Shown: positions 1 to 7,869, numbered from the stretch's first letter. The stretch is DNA of 11,899 nt from Treponema sp. (GCA_020216655.1 JAIWNU010000159.1:1-11899); one strand, 5' to 3'. Notes: generated by a model not told the origin, from the letters alone. Numbers and translations: made by a program.

Positions 1-737
1 TTGGCCGGATCCGCCCCGTCAGTCATAAGAAGCCGGGCGATGGTGGTGTTGGAGGCCCCCGCACCGAGGAGCACAATCCGAACATCGGAAAGCTTTTTAT
101 TAACCAGTTTCAGCGCGTTGATGAGCCCCGCAAGGGTAACACAGGCTGTCCCCTGAGCATCGTCGTGCCAGACCGGGATATCGCAGGCCTCCCGCAGTTC
201 ATCCAGCACCTTAAAGCAGTTAGGCTGGCTGATATCTTCCAGATTGATAGCCCCAAAGGAGTGCTGGACCATTTTCACAAATTCGATGATTTTGTCCGGA
301 TTATTTTTGCCCCCTTCGTCCCGGGAATCGATACAAAGGGGAACCGCGTCTACACCGCCTAAGTATTTCATCAACATGGCCTTGCCTTCCATTACGCCAA
401 GGCCTCCCGGCGGGGTGCAGTCTCCGTCGCCCAGAACCCGGGTCGAATCAGAGACTACCGCGACCATATTACCCCGGCTCGAAAGGGCAAAGGAAGTGTC
501 GTTGTTATCCCGGATGGTGGTCGAAATTTTCGATACCCCCGGGGTATACCAGACATTAAACCAGTTGAAACCAAAGATACCGCAGCGAGGCAGGGTTTGC
601 ATTTTGCCTCCATAGAAGCGATGGGCTTCCAGGGAAAGGTTTTTTAAGAAAAGCGTTTTAGCCTTCGCCTTTTGTTCTTCGGTAAAGTCGGCGGGGAAGA
701 GTTTTTCCAGGTCCGCAAGCTTAATGTCGATACTCAT
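1..737 (-). CDS. Malic enzyme (oxaloacetate-decarboxylating malate dehydrogenase), N-terminal part; runs off left edge
   Basis: Oxidatively decarboxylates malate to pyruvate and CO2, reducing NAD(P)+, in the cytoplasm. I translated 245 codons from ATG at 737-735; the frame is open to the edge, so the C-terminal part of the NAD-binding domain is missing. Family landmarks are clear: NVWYTPGVSK (61-70, with the catalytic Tyr64), a GDGD...GGLGVMEGKAML stretch with the probable catalytic Lys119, acidic metal ligands in NLEDISQ (165-171, E167/D168) and HDDAQGTA (191-198, D192/D193), and the start of a Rossmann fold, VLLGAGASN (222-230). The GDGDCTPPGG wording differs from the commoner GLGNIGP of other bacterial malic enzymes, so this is a distinct subfamily. 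AAAGGA at 745-750 lies 7 bases before the ATG and supports the start. It follows gatC by 34 bases and is probably on the same mRNA. Whether the cofactor is NAD or NADP cannot be judged from this part. Confidence 0.93.
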   Translation of the reverse strand, partial: MSIDIKLADLEKLFPADFTEEQKAKAKTLFLKNLSLEAHRFYGGKMQTLPRCGIFGFNWFNVWYTPGVSKISTTIRDNNDTSFALSSRGNMVAVVSDSTRVLGDGDCTPPGGLGVMEGKAMLMKYLGGVDAVPLCIDSRDEGGKNNPDKIIEFVKMVQHSFGAINLEDISQPNCFKVLDELREACDIPVWHDDAQGTACVTLAGLINALKLVNKKLSDVRIVLLGAGASNTTIARLLMTDGADPA

Positions 738-771
738 ATAAAAATCCTTTGCGATCTTATGGAATTCTGTG

Positions 772-2124
772 TTATTTCATTCCCGAAAGCTGCTTCGTTT
801 TTTTGAATGCATACACAAGCATAAATACCAGGGGAATCGAGAACAACAGTGCAGCCACATTACCACGGAAAAGCTCGAATATCCAGAAGCGCAGAGGATT
901 TCCGCCGTCGGTAAAGGAACTTACCACAAGACTTGAAGCTTCCGAAACACCGCTGAGGCTTCCCGCCTTTTGGGCGAGCTCAGTAATGAGAGGCCCAAGA
1001 GCCGTAGCTATATACAGGAAACTGATAATGACCGGTACGGCAATAATAACTGCCCGGACCACATTTCCGCCCGCAATAAGGGCGACCACAGAAAAGATAG
1101 ACATCAGGTTCGGCAAATCCCCCGCAGGAAGCACCTTATTGCCGGGCAGCACAAATGCCAGGGCCAGGCTCACCGGCATAAGAAGCATGCCGGTTACAAT
1201 TACCGAAGGATTTTTCATCAAAAAACCCGTATCCATGGAGATTGCCAGGGACCGGCCCCCAAAAAGGGGTGCCATCCGGTCCGAAGCGGCCTGAGAAATG
1301 GACCCCGTGGCCTCTCCAATAAGAGCGCCGCAGTGGGGCAGCAAAAACATAATGGCCGCCACTTTTATGGCCATTTCTAATATCTCTTTTAGTTCATAGG
1401 CCGCCAAAAAACCAAAGAGGAGCCCGATGAAAAACCCGACAATCATGGGTTCTCCCATAACCGCCCAGGGACCCTTTGAACGGGAAGGATTCCAAGAGAG
1501 GCGGCGCAAACCAGGAACCTTTTCGATGAGTCCATCCATGGCAATCGCCCAGGGTGCAAAACCTGCCACGGTTAAGGGGCTGATGCTCACCCCGGTGATA
1601 CCCGCCTCTTTCTGCACATAGGGAATCGTTAGTTCAGACATTTTGATGACAAAAATCGCGGAAAACAGACTCCCTGCGAGTGCAACCGGCAGTGGTATGC
1701 CCACGGAAAGCAGCATGGAGCCGATGAGGGCAAAATGCCAGTAATTCCAGATATCAATATAAAAAACTCTGGTCCACCGGAGGAACAGCATAAGGATGTT
1801 CACCAGGAGCACAAGAAGGATGATGAGAGGTGCAATCCAGCTTGACCAGGTAATAGCAGCCAGGGGCGGCCAGCCCGCATCGACAACAGGGAAATCCAGG
1901 TGCCGGGACTGCACCATGGAGGACACCGCGGGGTGCATAATGCCAAGAAAGGCATCGAAGATGAGGAACACCCCGGCAAAACCGATACCAACCTTGAGGG
2001 ATTGCAGCAGGGCCTTACCCAAGAGCATACGGGAAACCAGGGCTATAATAAAAAAGAGCACCGGCAGTAAAAGATATACTTTAAATGAAAAAATCCAACC
2101 AATTACACGCCCTAAAACTTCCAT
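772..2124 (-). CDS. gatC: PTS system galactitol-type IIC membrane component (GatC family, EIIC-GAT)
   Basis: Predicted inner-membrane sugar or polyol permease subunit of a GAT-family phosphotransferase system. In such systems IIC moves the sugar while partner IIA and IIB proteins phosphorylate it. I start it at ATG 2124-2122 (450 residues). The longer frame opens with GTG at 2139, but that stretch is itself the GGAGGTG ribosome site, 7 bases from this ATG. A second ATG lies 3 bases upstream at 2127. Many hydrophobic helices span the protein (for example 17-34, 96-116, 224-242, 307-327, 355-380). GAT-family wording is visible: WNYWHFALIG (126-135), GEPMIVGFFIGL (224-235), and AFVLPGNKVLPAGDLPNL (323-340) followed by GGNVVRAVII. 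No IIA or IIB gene is present here; the neighbours are proS upstream and malic enzyme 34 bases downstream. The substrate cannot be called: galactitol is only the family name, and use without classical PTS partners is possible. Confidence 0.85.
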   Translation of the reverse strand: MEVLGRVIGWIFSFKVYLLLPVLFFIIALVSRMLLGKALLQSLKVGIGFAGVFLIFDAFLGIMHPAVSSMVQSRHLDFPVVDAGWPPLAAITWSSWIAPLIILLVLLVNILMLFLRWTRVFYIDIWNYWHFALIGSMLLSVGIPLPVALAGSLFSAIFVIKMSELTIPYVQKEAGITGVSISPLTVAGFAPWAIAMDGLIEKVPGLRRLSWNPSRSKGPWAVMGEPMIVGFFIGLLFGFLAAYELKEILEMAIKVAAIMFLLPHCGALIGEATGSISQAASDRMAPLFGGRSLAISMDTGFLMKNPSVIVTGMLLMPVSLALAFVLPGNKVLPAGDLPNLMSIFSVVALIAGGNVVRAVIIAVPVIISFLYIATALGPLITELAQKAGSLSGVSEASSLVVSSFTDGGNPLRFWIFELFRGNVAALLFSIPLVFMLVYAFKKTKQLSGMK

Positions 2125-2130
2125 CATTTC

Positions 2131-2136
2131 ACCTCC
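2131..2136 (-). promoter_or_regulatory. Shine-Dalgarno of gatC (decides the start)
   Basis: Read on the minus strand this is GGAGGT, 7 bases before ATG 2124-2122 and 4 bases before ATG 2127-2125. It overlaps the GTG-led extension of the frame, so that extension is untranslated leader. Confidence 0.8.
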
Positions 2137-2215
2137 CACTTATGGCCCGCCAGGGCCCACCCAGGACCTGTCTAGAGTTCCCAGGCTAATTCCACCCGGT
2201 GCAAGACTTTGTAAG

Positions 2216-2238
2216 CGCCGGGGCACCAAACCCCGACG
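2216..2238 (-). terminator. Strong hairpin after proS, no U-tract (possible terminator or processing site)
   Basis: An 8-bp stem (2216-2223 with 2231-2238, including one G-U pair when read as minus-strand RNA) closes a 7-base loop, about 20 bases after the proS stop codon and before gatC. No run of U follows it, so it is not a classical intrinsic terminator. It may attenuate read-through from proS into gatC or protect the 3' end of proS mRNA. Confidence 0.4.
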
Positions 2239-2257
2239 TCTTACCTCGATATTTTAT

Positions 2258-4087
2258 CTAAGCATTCAGCTTTGCCAATTCCTGCCTGACTAGGGATACC
2301 AGCTCCTGTACCGCTTCGTTTACTTCCAGAAGACGGTTTTCTTTTTCCCTGCGGAGCTTTACTTCCACTTTGGGCAGGTTTTTTTCTCCGATAACTACCC
2401 TTAAGGGTATACCGATCAGGTCCGCATCCTTGAATTTTACGCCAGGCCGTTCGTCCCGGTCATCTACCAGAACTTCCACGCCCTGTTTAACCAGTTCGGC
2501 CTCGATGCGGTCCGTAGTTTCCTTTACGGCCCCGTCATACTTAATCGGCACAAGAATAACATGGTAGGGGGCCACCGACATGGGCCACACTATACCATCC
2601 TGATCGTGATGTTCTTCTATAATAGAAGCAAGGGTCCGGTCCACACCGATACCGTAACAGCCCATGGTAGGGATCTGTGTTTTGCCGGCTTCGTCCAGAT
2701 AGGTCACGTTCATGGATTTGGTGTACTTGTAGCCCAGCTTAAAGATATGCCCCAGTTCGTTGCCCTTTTTCTCGTAGAGCTCGCCGCCGCAGAGAACGCA
2801 GCGGTCCCCGGCTTTTACGGTTCTGACATCCGCCACAAGCCAGGGCTTAAAATCCCGTCCGTAAGCCACATGGGCATAGTGCAGATCTTTGGCGAGGGCT
2901 CCGGTCACCGCATCGGCCATGGCGGTGACAGATTCATCAGCAACCACGGGAAGTCCGGTAAGGCCAACAGGGCCCGCAAAACCCACCGGTGCGCCGGTAA
3001 GCCGTTCCACATCCACATCGGAGGCAAGCATCACTTCGCTGGCCTTAAGCACCGCAGCGAGCTTAGTCTCGTTCACGTCCAAATCACCCCGGATAGCCAC
3101 AGCGAAGAAGGCTTCGGGGTACGTTTTGGGAGCATCCGGTGCGGAAGCATGTTTTTCCAGTTTCGCACAGCCCGGGGCGGCAGAGAGGTCCAGTTCCACA
3201 TTCAAAGCCTTGTATACCAGGGTCTTGATAAAGGACTTTGCGTCCGTCTTTAGGAAAGCGCACAGTTCCTCGATGGTCCGAACCGAGGGTGTCTCTATTT
3301 TAGCAATTGATGGCGTAGCAGCAGCGGCAGCCTTTGCTGCGTCAAGAGAAGCAGGGGAAGTGAAATCGGGCTTGCAGGCAGCCTTTTCCACATTGGCCGC
3401 ATAGTCGCAGTCCTTGCAGAGGATCAGCGTATTATCACCGATTTCACTTTCTACCATAAATTCTTCCGAACCGGTACCGCCCATAGCACCCGTGTCTGCC
3501 CGGACAGGAATAACCGTAAGGCCGCAGCGCTGGAAAATCCGCCGGTATGCCCTTCCCATGGCCTGGTAGGTTTTATCCAGGCTTTCATCATCCGTATGGA
3601 AAGAATAGGCATCCTTCATGGTAAATTCCCGTCCCCGCATGACTCCGTAGCGGGGGCGGATTTCATCCCGGTATTTGGTATTTATCTGGTACAGCGTCAG
3701 GGGTAGCTGGCGATAACTATTAAGTTCATCCCGTACCAGGGCTGTAAAAGCTTCTTCGGCGGTGGGGGACACCACAAAGTCGTTTCCGAGCCTGTTCTTA
3801 ACCCGGAGCATCCCCTCCCCCATGGTCTCCCAGCGGCCCGATTCCTTCCATATCTCACCAGGAACGACCACCGGAGGCTTTATCTCCAGGGCTCCGATAG
3901 CATCCATTTCTTCCCGGATAATGGACTCCACTTTCCGGTAGGACCGCAGCCCTAAAGGAAGATATGCAAAAAGGCCGTTAGCGAGCTTCCGCATCATAGC
4001 AGCCCGCATCATAAGCTGGTGACTCACAATAACCGCATCGGCGGGGACTTCACGCAGGGTAGGAATAAAGGTTTCAGATATTTTCAT
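2258..4087 (-). CDS. proS: Prolyl-tRNA synthetase, bacterial type with editing (INS) domain
   Basis: Charges tRNA-Pro with proline in the cytoplasm; a class II aminoacyl-tRNA synthetase. I start it at ATG 4087-4085 (609 residues, TAG stop). AAGGAC at 4097-4102 is 9 bases upstream, and homology begins at once with the N-terminal wording typical of ProS. The 54 extra in-frame codons upstream look non-coding. Visible in order: PTAEEAFT (108-115, the TxE proline pocket region), motif 2 TKYRDEIRPRYGVMRGREF (137-155) with MKDAYSF (157-163), and CKDCDYAANVEKA (224-236). These are followed by an inserted editing domain at about 245-425 with an Ala-rich linker (249-257), a Cys pair CVLC (430-433), motif 3 GCYGIGVDRTLASIIEE (476-492) with GIVWP (498-502), and a C-terminal anticodon-binding domain to 609. 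It is somewhat longer than E. coli ProS (572), mostly in the editing-domain region. The oxidase gene lies 174 bases upstream on the same strand. Confidence 0.97.
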   Translation of the reverse strand: MKISETFIPTLREVPADAVIVSHQLMMRAAMMRKLANGLFAYLPLGLRSYRKVESIIREEMDAIGALEIKPPVVVPGEIWKESGRWETMGEGMLRVKNRLGNDFVVSPTAEEAFTALVRDELNSYRQLPLTLYQINTKYRDEIRPRYGVMRGREFTMKDAYSFHTDDESLDKTYQAMGRAYRRIFQRCGLTVIPVRADTGAMGGTGSEEFMVESEIGDNTLILCKDCDYAANVEKAACKPDFTSPASLDAAKAAAAATPSIAKIETPSVRTIEELCAFLKTDAKSFIKTLVYKALNVELDLSAAPGCAKLEKHASAPDAPKTYPEAFFAVAIRGDLDVNETKLAAVLKASEVMLASDVDVERLTGAPVGFAGPVGLTGLPVVADESVTAMADAVTGALAKDLHYAHVAYGRDFKPWLVADVRTVKAGDRCVLCGGELYEKKGNELGHIFKLGYKYTKSMNVTYLDEAGKTQIPTMGCYGIGVDRTLASIIEEHHDQDGIVWPMSVAPYHVILVPIKYDGAVKETTDRIEAELVKQGVEVLVDDRDERPGVKFKDADLIGIPLRVVIGEKNLPKVEVKLRREKENRLLEVNEAVQELVSLVRQELAKLNA

Positions 4088-4163
4088 ACAAATTATGTCC
4101 TTATTATGAAAGGATAAAACAATGAGAATAAAATAACCGGCAAGGCGCCTCTTGGGCAAGGGG

Positions 4164-4202
4164 GCTGACGTATTCGGCTGACGTATTCGGCTGGCCTGTT
4201 CG
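4164..4202. repeat. 13-bp tandem repeat, three units, in the proS leader
   Basis: Two perfect copies of gctgacgtattcg (4164-4176 and 4177-4189) are followed directly by a degenerate third (gctggcctgttcg, 4190-4202). The array lies in the 174-base gap between the oxidase stop and the proS start. No function is apparent. It could be a slipped-strand duplication or a binding-site array, and copy number could vary between strains. Confidence 0.75.
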
Positions 4203-4215
4203 GTCCAGTACTGCC

Positions 4216-4258
4216 TGCGGCCTCGGGCAACTGTCTCAGGGGACCCCATGAGGCCGCA
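4216..4258. other. Inverted repeat with 9-bp perfect arms beside the oxidase stop codon
   Basis: The arms tgcggcctc (4216-4224) and gaggccgca (4250-4258) are exact reverse complements around a 25-base loop, and the loop itself holds a GGGG/CCCC-type pairing. The stem sits 3 bases past the oxidase stop codon. Only the plus strand has a T-run after it (4259-4263), whereas the gene ending here is on the minus strand. As a terminator it would therefore face the wrong way. It may act as a 3' stabilising or processing structure. Confidence 0.5.
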
Positions 4259-4261
4259 TTT

Positions 4262-5146
4262 TTAAGCTAAAACATTCCGGTACCAGTCTACAATACCTTG
4301 CGGGCCATCTCGGAGGAGGGCAATTACCAGAGGCCGGCCGACCAGGGCTTCCTGAGCGCCGAGGGCGCGGGCTAGGAGAAAATGCCGCCTGGTCCGCAGC
4401 CCGCCATCAACCCAGAGGGCTCCCGTGTACTGTTTAAGCTGCGCTCCGTACTGCAGAAGAAAGCGGGCGGTACTCCCCCGTTCAGTCTCAATCCGGCCGC
4501 CATGGTTCGACACAACCACCACGTCGGGCTTAACTTCTTCTACCAAAGCCAGGTCTTCCTGGGTAAAAACGCCCTTAATGGCAAATGGAAGCCCCCAGGC
4601 CTTGTTAGCCTCTTCTTTTAAGTAACGCAGGGTCTGGGCATCCTTTTTTTCAAGATTTACCAGGTTCCGCATGGTAAGGATATTGTAGGAATCGATATCG
4701 ATACCTACCAGTTCTGCCACCGGCGCAGCCCAGGCCATCCGTTCAAGGATCTTTTCGTTCGGATAGGGTTTGATGAACACCGCCCCCTTTGCCCCATGGT
4801 TTTTTAAGGCTGCGATTCCTCCGAGAAGTTTCTCATCCGGATATCCGTCACCGATACAAAGGGCGATACCCGCCTCAAGGCAGCCCCGAACCGCCTCGCC
4901 ATAATAGGGACTCTCCGTATCATAGCCCATATTTTGGACAGCCCCCGTCATGGGCGCCAGCCTGATACGGGGCAAGCCTGAGCCGTCCAGTTCGACCGTC
5001 TGGGCAACGATGTCCCAGTCCCGGACATTGGAGATAAAATTGTGATTGTCAAAGACGCCGCCCAGACCGGGGAGTTCGTTCATACAGGCATATCCGTCAC
5101 AGACAGGACAGAAATAGCATTTCGGGTTTGTAGCTAAGGGATTCAT
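4262..5146 (-). CDS. FMN-dependent alpha-hydroxy-acid oxidase/dehydrogenase with Cys-rich N-terminus
   Basis: A TIM-barrel flavoenzyme of the lactate/glycolate oxidase family (FMN_dh), which oxidises alpha-hydroxy acids such as lactate to 2-keto acids. The substrate here is unknown. Of 294 residues, the family core is plain: LAPMTGA (63-69), probable flavin Lys191 in FAIKGVF, VVSNHGGR (211-218) with the catalytic His215 and substrate Arg218, then DGGLRTRRH (248-256) and ALGAQEALVGRPL (261-273) binding the FMN phosphate. The N-terminus carries CYFCPVCDGYAC (Cys10, 13, 16, 21), a cluster shared with a subgroup from anaerobes and absent from classical LldD; it could bind a metal or Fe-S centre. 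The protein is shorter than classical family members (about 340-400), and no signal peptide is seen. It starts at ATG 5146 because an in-frame stop lies just upstream, yet no Shine-Dalgarno is visible. It is divergent from glgP and upstream of proS on the same strand. Confidence 0.85.
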   Translation of the reverse strand: MNPLATNPKCYFCPVCDGYACMNELPGLGGVFDNHNFISNVRDWDIVAQTVELDGSGLPRIRLAPMTGAVQNMGYDTESPYYGEAVRGCLEAGIALCIGDGYPDEKLLGGIAALKNHGAKGAVFIKPYPNEKILERMAWAAPVAELVGIDIDSYNILTMRNLVNLEKKDAQTLRYLKEEANKAWGLPFAIKGVFTQEDLALVEEVKPDVVVVSNHGGRIETERGSTARFLLQYGAQLKQYTGALWVDGGLRTRRHFLLARALGAQEALVGRPLVIALLRDGPQGIVDWYRNVLA

Positions 5147-5194
5147 TAGGATTGAGCATTACAGACTCGCCGGGCTTTTTCAAGGGGGCCATTA

Positions 5195-5224
5195 TTGACA
5201 GGATTGGAGATTTTACGTTACGAT
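5195..5224 (+). promoter_or_regulatory. Predicted sigma-70 promoter of glgP
   Basis: A perfect -35 TTGACA (5195-5200) and a -10-like TACGAT (5219-5224, four of six matches) are separated by 18 bases. Transcription would start near 5231, giving a leader of about 50 bases before the TTG start of glgP. The site lies in the divergent gap with the oxidase gene. Confidence 0.55.
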
Positions 5225-5268
5225 TTTAGAATAGTGCTGAACCGGTTTAGTAATCGGTGCGCCAGCAC

Positions 5269-5275
5269 AAGGAGG
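5269..5275 (+). promoter_or_regulatory. Strong Shine-Dalgarno fixing the TTG start of glgP
   Basis: AAGGAGG lies 6 bases before TTG 5282-5284. No comparable site precedes the earlier in-frame TTG at 5195, which overlaps the -35 hexamer. The later start is therefore preferred. Confidence 0.85.
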
Positions 5276-5281
5276 ATCCCT

Positions 5282-7732
5282 TTGAATATTGATAAAGCAA
5301 CCTTTAAGGAACATATTAGGCTTTGGCTCAAGCGCCGTTACGGCAAGGAACTTGCCGAAGCGACACTCCACGACATATACGACGCGGTAGCCGCAGCCTC
5401 CATGGAATACATTTTGGACAACTGGATGGCCACACGCAAGGCCTTCGATGCCAATCCAGGCCGCCAGATGTTTTACCTGTCCGCAGAATTTCTCATGGGC
5501 CGGGCACTGACCAACAACCTCATCAACCTGGGTATTCTGGACATGGTTAAGGAAGTCCTCGCAGAAATTGGACACGACATCAACGAAATCGAGGACCAGG
5601 AACCGGACGCAGGGCTCGGCAACGGCGGTCTCGGACGGCTTGCAGCCTGCTTCCTGGACAGTCTGGCGACCATGAACCTCCCCGGCCATGGCTACGGTAT
5701 CCGGTACCGCTACGGCATGTTCGAGCAGAAGATTGAACACTGCCGGCAAATCGAAAAACCCGACAACTGGCTTGAGCACCGGGATCCCTGGGAAATTAAA
5801 CGGAGCGACCTGGCGGTGGATGTAAAGATCGGCGGCGAGGTAGGCATTGTGGTGGATGAACAGGGCCGGGAACGCTTTACCGTAAAGAATGCTGAAATCA
5901 TCCGGGCCATTCCCCATGATATGCCCATCGTCGGCTATGACACCAAGACCGTCAACACCCTCCGGCTTTGGGAAGCCTACAGCCCCGACGGCTTTAACCT
6001 CCAGCTTTTTAACGATATGCAATACACCCGGGCCGTAGAAAAGGCAAACCAGGCAGAAGACCTGTCACGGGTCCTCTACCCCAATGACTCTGGTCCCTCA
6101 GGCAAGGCCCTCAGGCTCAAGCAGCAGTATTTCTTTGTTTCCGCAAGCCTCCAGGACATACTCCGATCCTTTAAGCAGCGCTTCGGACGAGATTTTGCTA
6201 AACTTCCCGATTTTGCGGTGGTTCAGCTCAACGACACCCATCCTGTCGTTGCCATCCCCGAAATGATGCGGCTCCTCATGGACGAGGAAGGCCTTGGCTG
6301 GGACGAATCCTGGTCAATCGTAACCAAAATGTTCGCCTATACCAACCACACGATTTTGGCGGAAGCATTGGAAAAATGGCCCCTGGACCTCTTCTCTTCC
6401 CTCCTGCCCCGGATCTACAACATTGTGGAAGAAATCGACCGGCGGCACCAGGAAAGCCTTAAGCAGCTCTACCCCAACGATTGGGAACGGCGGAACCGCA
6501 TGTCCATTATCGCCGAAGGCATGGTACATATGGCCCGGCTCGCCCTGGTGGGAGGCTTCTCGGTCAACGGAGTTGCAGCCCTGCATACAGAAATTCTTAA
6601 GAAACGGGAACTCCGGGACTGGTACGAGTGGAAACCCGATCACTTTAACAATAAAACCAACGGCGTTACCCAGCGGCGCTGGCTTAAACTCGCCAACCCC
6701 GGCCTTTCAGCCCTCATTACCGAAACCATCGGCTCTGGCTGGGAAACGGACCTTTCCAAACTCAGAGCCCTGGAACCCTATGCGGAGGATCCGGCCTTCC
6801 GGCAGCGCTTCGCCGCAATCAAACGGCAGAACAAGGTACAGCTTGCCGCCTACCTGGAGAAGACCCAGGGTGTAAAGATCGACCCCGATTCTATCTTTGA
6901 CGTGCAGGTCAAACGGCTCCATGAGTACAAACGGCAGCTCCTCAATATTTTCCATGTCATGTACCTGCATAACAAACTCGCCGATGACCCCACTATCGAA
7001 ATGCCGAAACAGACCTTTATATTCGGCGCCAAGGCAGCCTCCGGCTACCGGCGGGCCAAATCGATTATTTCACTTATTTGCGCCGAAGCGGCCCGGATCG
7101 ATGCGGATCCCCGGGTTAAAGGCCGGCTCAAAGTAGTCTTTGCGGAAAACTACCGGGTAACCCTGGCAGAAAAAATCATCCCCGCCGCGGAGGTCTCCGA
7201 ACAGATTTCCACCGCCGGCAAGGAAGCCAGCGGCACGGGCAACATGAAGTTTATGATGAACGGCGCCCTCACCCTGGGCACCATGGACGGAGCAAACGTG
7301 GAAATAGTCCAGGAAGTGGGCCGCAAAAACGCCTTTATTTTCGGACTCTCCGCCGAAGAAATTGCTGCCGTGGAAGCAACCCATTCCTACGATCCCCACC
7401 TGTATCTGGGCAGAAACCCCGCCCTCGCCCGGGTCGTACATCAGCTCGTGGACGGAACCTTCGGCCACGAATTCCAGGCCGCCTTTAAGGAACTCTACGA
7501 TTCCCTGGTACACGGGGTTGATGGCAACCGGCCGGACCCCTATTACGTCCTCGCCGATTTCGATGCCTATGTACAGGCCCACGAACGGGTCGTGAGCACC
7601 TACGCCGACCAGGATGCGTGGAACAAAATGGCAATTATCAATGTGGCCCGCTCAGGAATCTTCTCCACCGACCGGACCATTGCCGAATACGCCGCTGACA
7701 TCTGGAAGATTAAACCCATAGAAGTAAAATAA
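5282..7732 (+). CDS. glgP: Glycogen/alpha-glucan (maltodextrin) phosphorylase
   Basis: PLP-dependent GT35 enzyme that releases glucose-1-phosphate from the non-reducing ends of alpha-1,4-glucans, in the cytoplasm, mobilising glycogen or maltodextrin. From the TTG at 5282 it has 816 residues, normal for the family; an in-frame extension to 5195 is rejected because of the Shine-Dalgarno placement. Landmarks: YLSAEFLMGR (65-74), DAGLGNGGLGRLAACFLDS (from residue 109), QLNDTHPVVAIPEMMRLL in the middle, DVQVKRLHEYKRQ (540-552), and the PLP site SGTGNMKFMMNGALTLGTMDG with Schiff-base Lys656. No N-terminal regulatory extension like that of eukaryotic phosphorylases is present. It stands alone, with no glgA/B/C or malQ here, under its own predicted promoter. 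It is convergent with the NifX-like gene and separated from it by paired terminators. Confidence 0.96.
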   Translation: MNIDKATFKEHIRLWLKRRYGKELAEATLHDIYDAVAAASMEYILDNWMATRKAFDANPGRQMFYLSAEFLMGRALTNNLINLGILDMVKEVLAEIGHDINEIEDQEPDAGLGNGGLGRLAACFLDSLATMNLPGHGYGIRYRYGMFEQKIEHCRQIEKPDNWLEHRDPWEIKRSDLAVDVKIGGEVGIVVDEQGRERFTVKNAEIIRAIPHDMPIVGYDTKTVNTLRLWEAYSPDGFNLQLFNDMQYTRAVEKANQAEDLSRVLYPNDSGPSGKALRLKQQYFFVSASLQDILRSFKQRFGRDFAKLPDFAVVQLNDTHPVVAIPEMMRLLMDEEGLGWDESWSIVTKMFAYTNHTILAEALEKWPLDLFSSLLPRIYNIVEEIDRRHQESLKQLYPNDWERRNRMSIIAEGMVHMARLALVGGFSVNGVAALHTEILKKRELRDWYEWKPDHFNNKTNGVTQRRWLKLANPGLSALITETIGSGWETDLSKLRALEPYAEDPAFRQRFAAIKRQNKVQLAAYLEKTQGVKIDPDSIFDVQVKRLHEYKRQLLNIFHVMYLHNKLADDPTIEMPKQTFIFGAKAASGYRRAKSIISLICAEAARIDADPRVKGRLKVVFAENYRVTLAEKIIPAAEVSEQISTAGKEASGTGNMKFMMNGALTLGTMDGANVEIVQEVGRKNAFIFGLSAEEIAAVEATHSYDPHLYLGRNPALARVVHQLVDGTFGHEFQAAFKELYDSLVHGVDGNRPDPYYVLADFDAYVQAHERVVSTYADQDAWNKMAIINVARSGIFSTDRTIAEYAADIWKIKPIEVK

Positions 7733-7752
7733 GGGCCTTTTTGATTGATGAA

Positions 7753-7775
7753 CGGGGCCCCGCCAAGGGTCCCCG
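7753..7775 (+). other. G/C hairpin downstream of glgP, no T-tract
   Basis: The stem CGGGG/CCCCG continues inward after one mismatch as CCC/GGG around a 5-base loop. It sits 20 bases after the glgP stop. No T-run follows, so it is at most an accessory structure ahead of the terminator at 7851. Confidence 0.35.
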
Positions 7776-7794
7776 GCGAATCGATGAAGCATAG

Positions 7795-7820
7795 AAAAAG
7801 GCTGCCGCAAAATATGCGGC
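7795..7820 (-). terminator. Intrinsic terminator of the NifX-like gene
   Basis: A 6-bp stem GCCGCA/TGCGGC (7804-7820) with a 5-base loop is followed, on the minus strand, by AGCC and a five-T run (7799-7795). It shares the 15-base core gccgcaaaatatgcg with the plus-strand terminator at 7851, so the two convergent genes use copies of one hairpin in opposite orientation. Confidence 0.6.
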
Positions 7821-7869
7821 GCCGTGATGCATGGGGCACCCTGACACATGGGGCGCCGCAAAATATGCG
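7804..7869. repeat. Duplicated 15-bp hairpin core between convergent genes
   Basis: gccgcaaaatatgcg occurs at 7804-7818 and again at 7855-7869, with catggggcacc / catggggcgcc (7830-7840 and 7847-7857) as a second repeated pair between them. The pattern suggests local duplication of a terminator-forming segment. Confidence 0.7.

Noticed and set aside
749..1294. 181-residue plus-strand open frame opposite gatC
   Set aside because: It is antisense to conserved GAT-IIC sequence and lacks a Shine-Dalgarno or any family resemblance.
2561..3253. 230-residue plus-strand open frame inside proS
   Set aside because: It is antisense to the editing domain and catalytic region of an unmistakable proS, has no ribosome site, and shows no recognisable motif.
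4088..4249. 54-codon N-terminal extension of proS
   Set aside because: It covers the tandem repeat and inverted repeat, and the family N-terminus and Shine-Dalgarno place the start at 4087.
5213..6022. 269-residue minus-strand open frame inside the 5' part of glgP
   Set aside because: It is a shadow frame of a G/C-rich coding sequence. The sense strand carries conserved phosphorylase motifs over the whole stretch.
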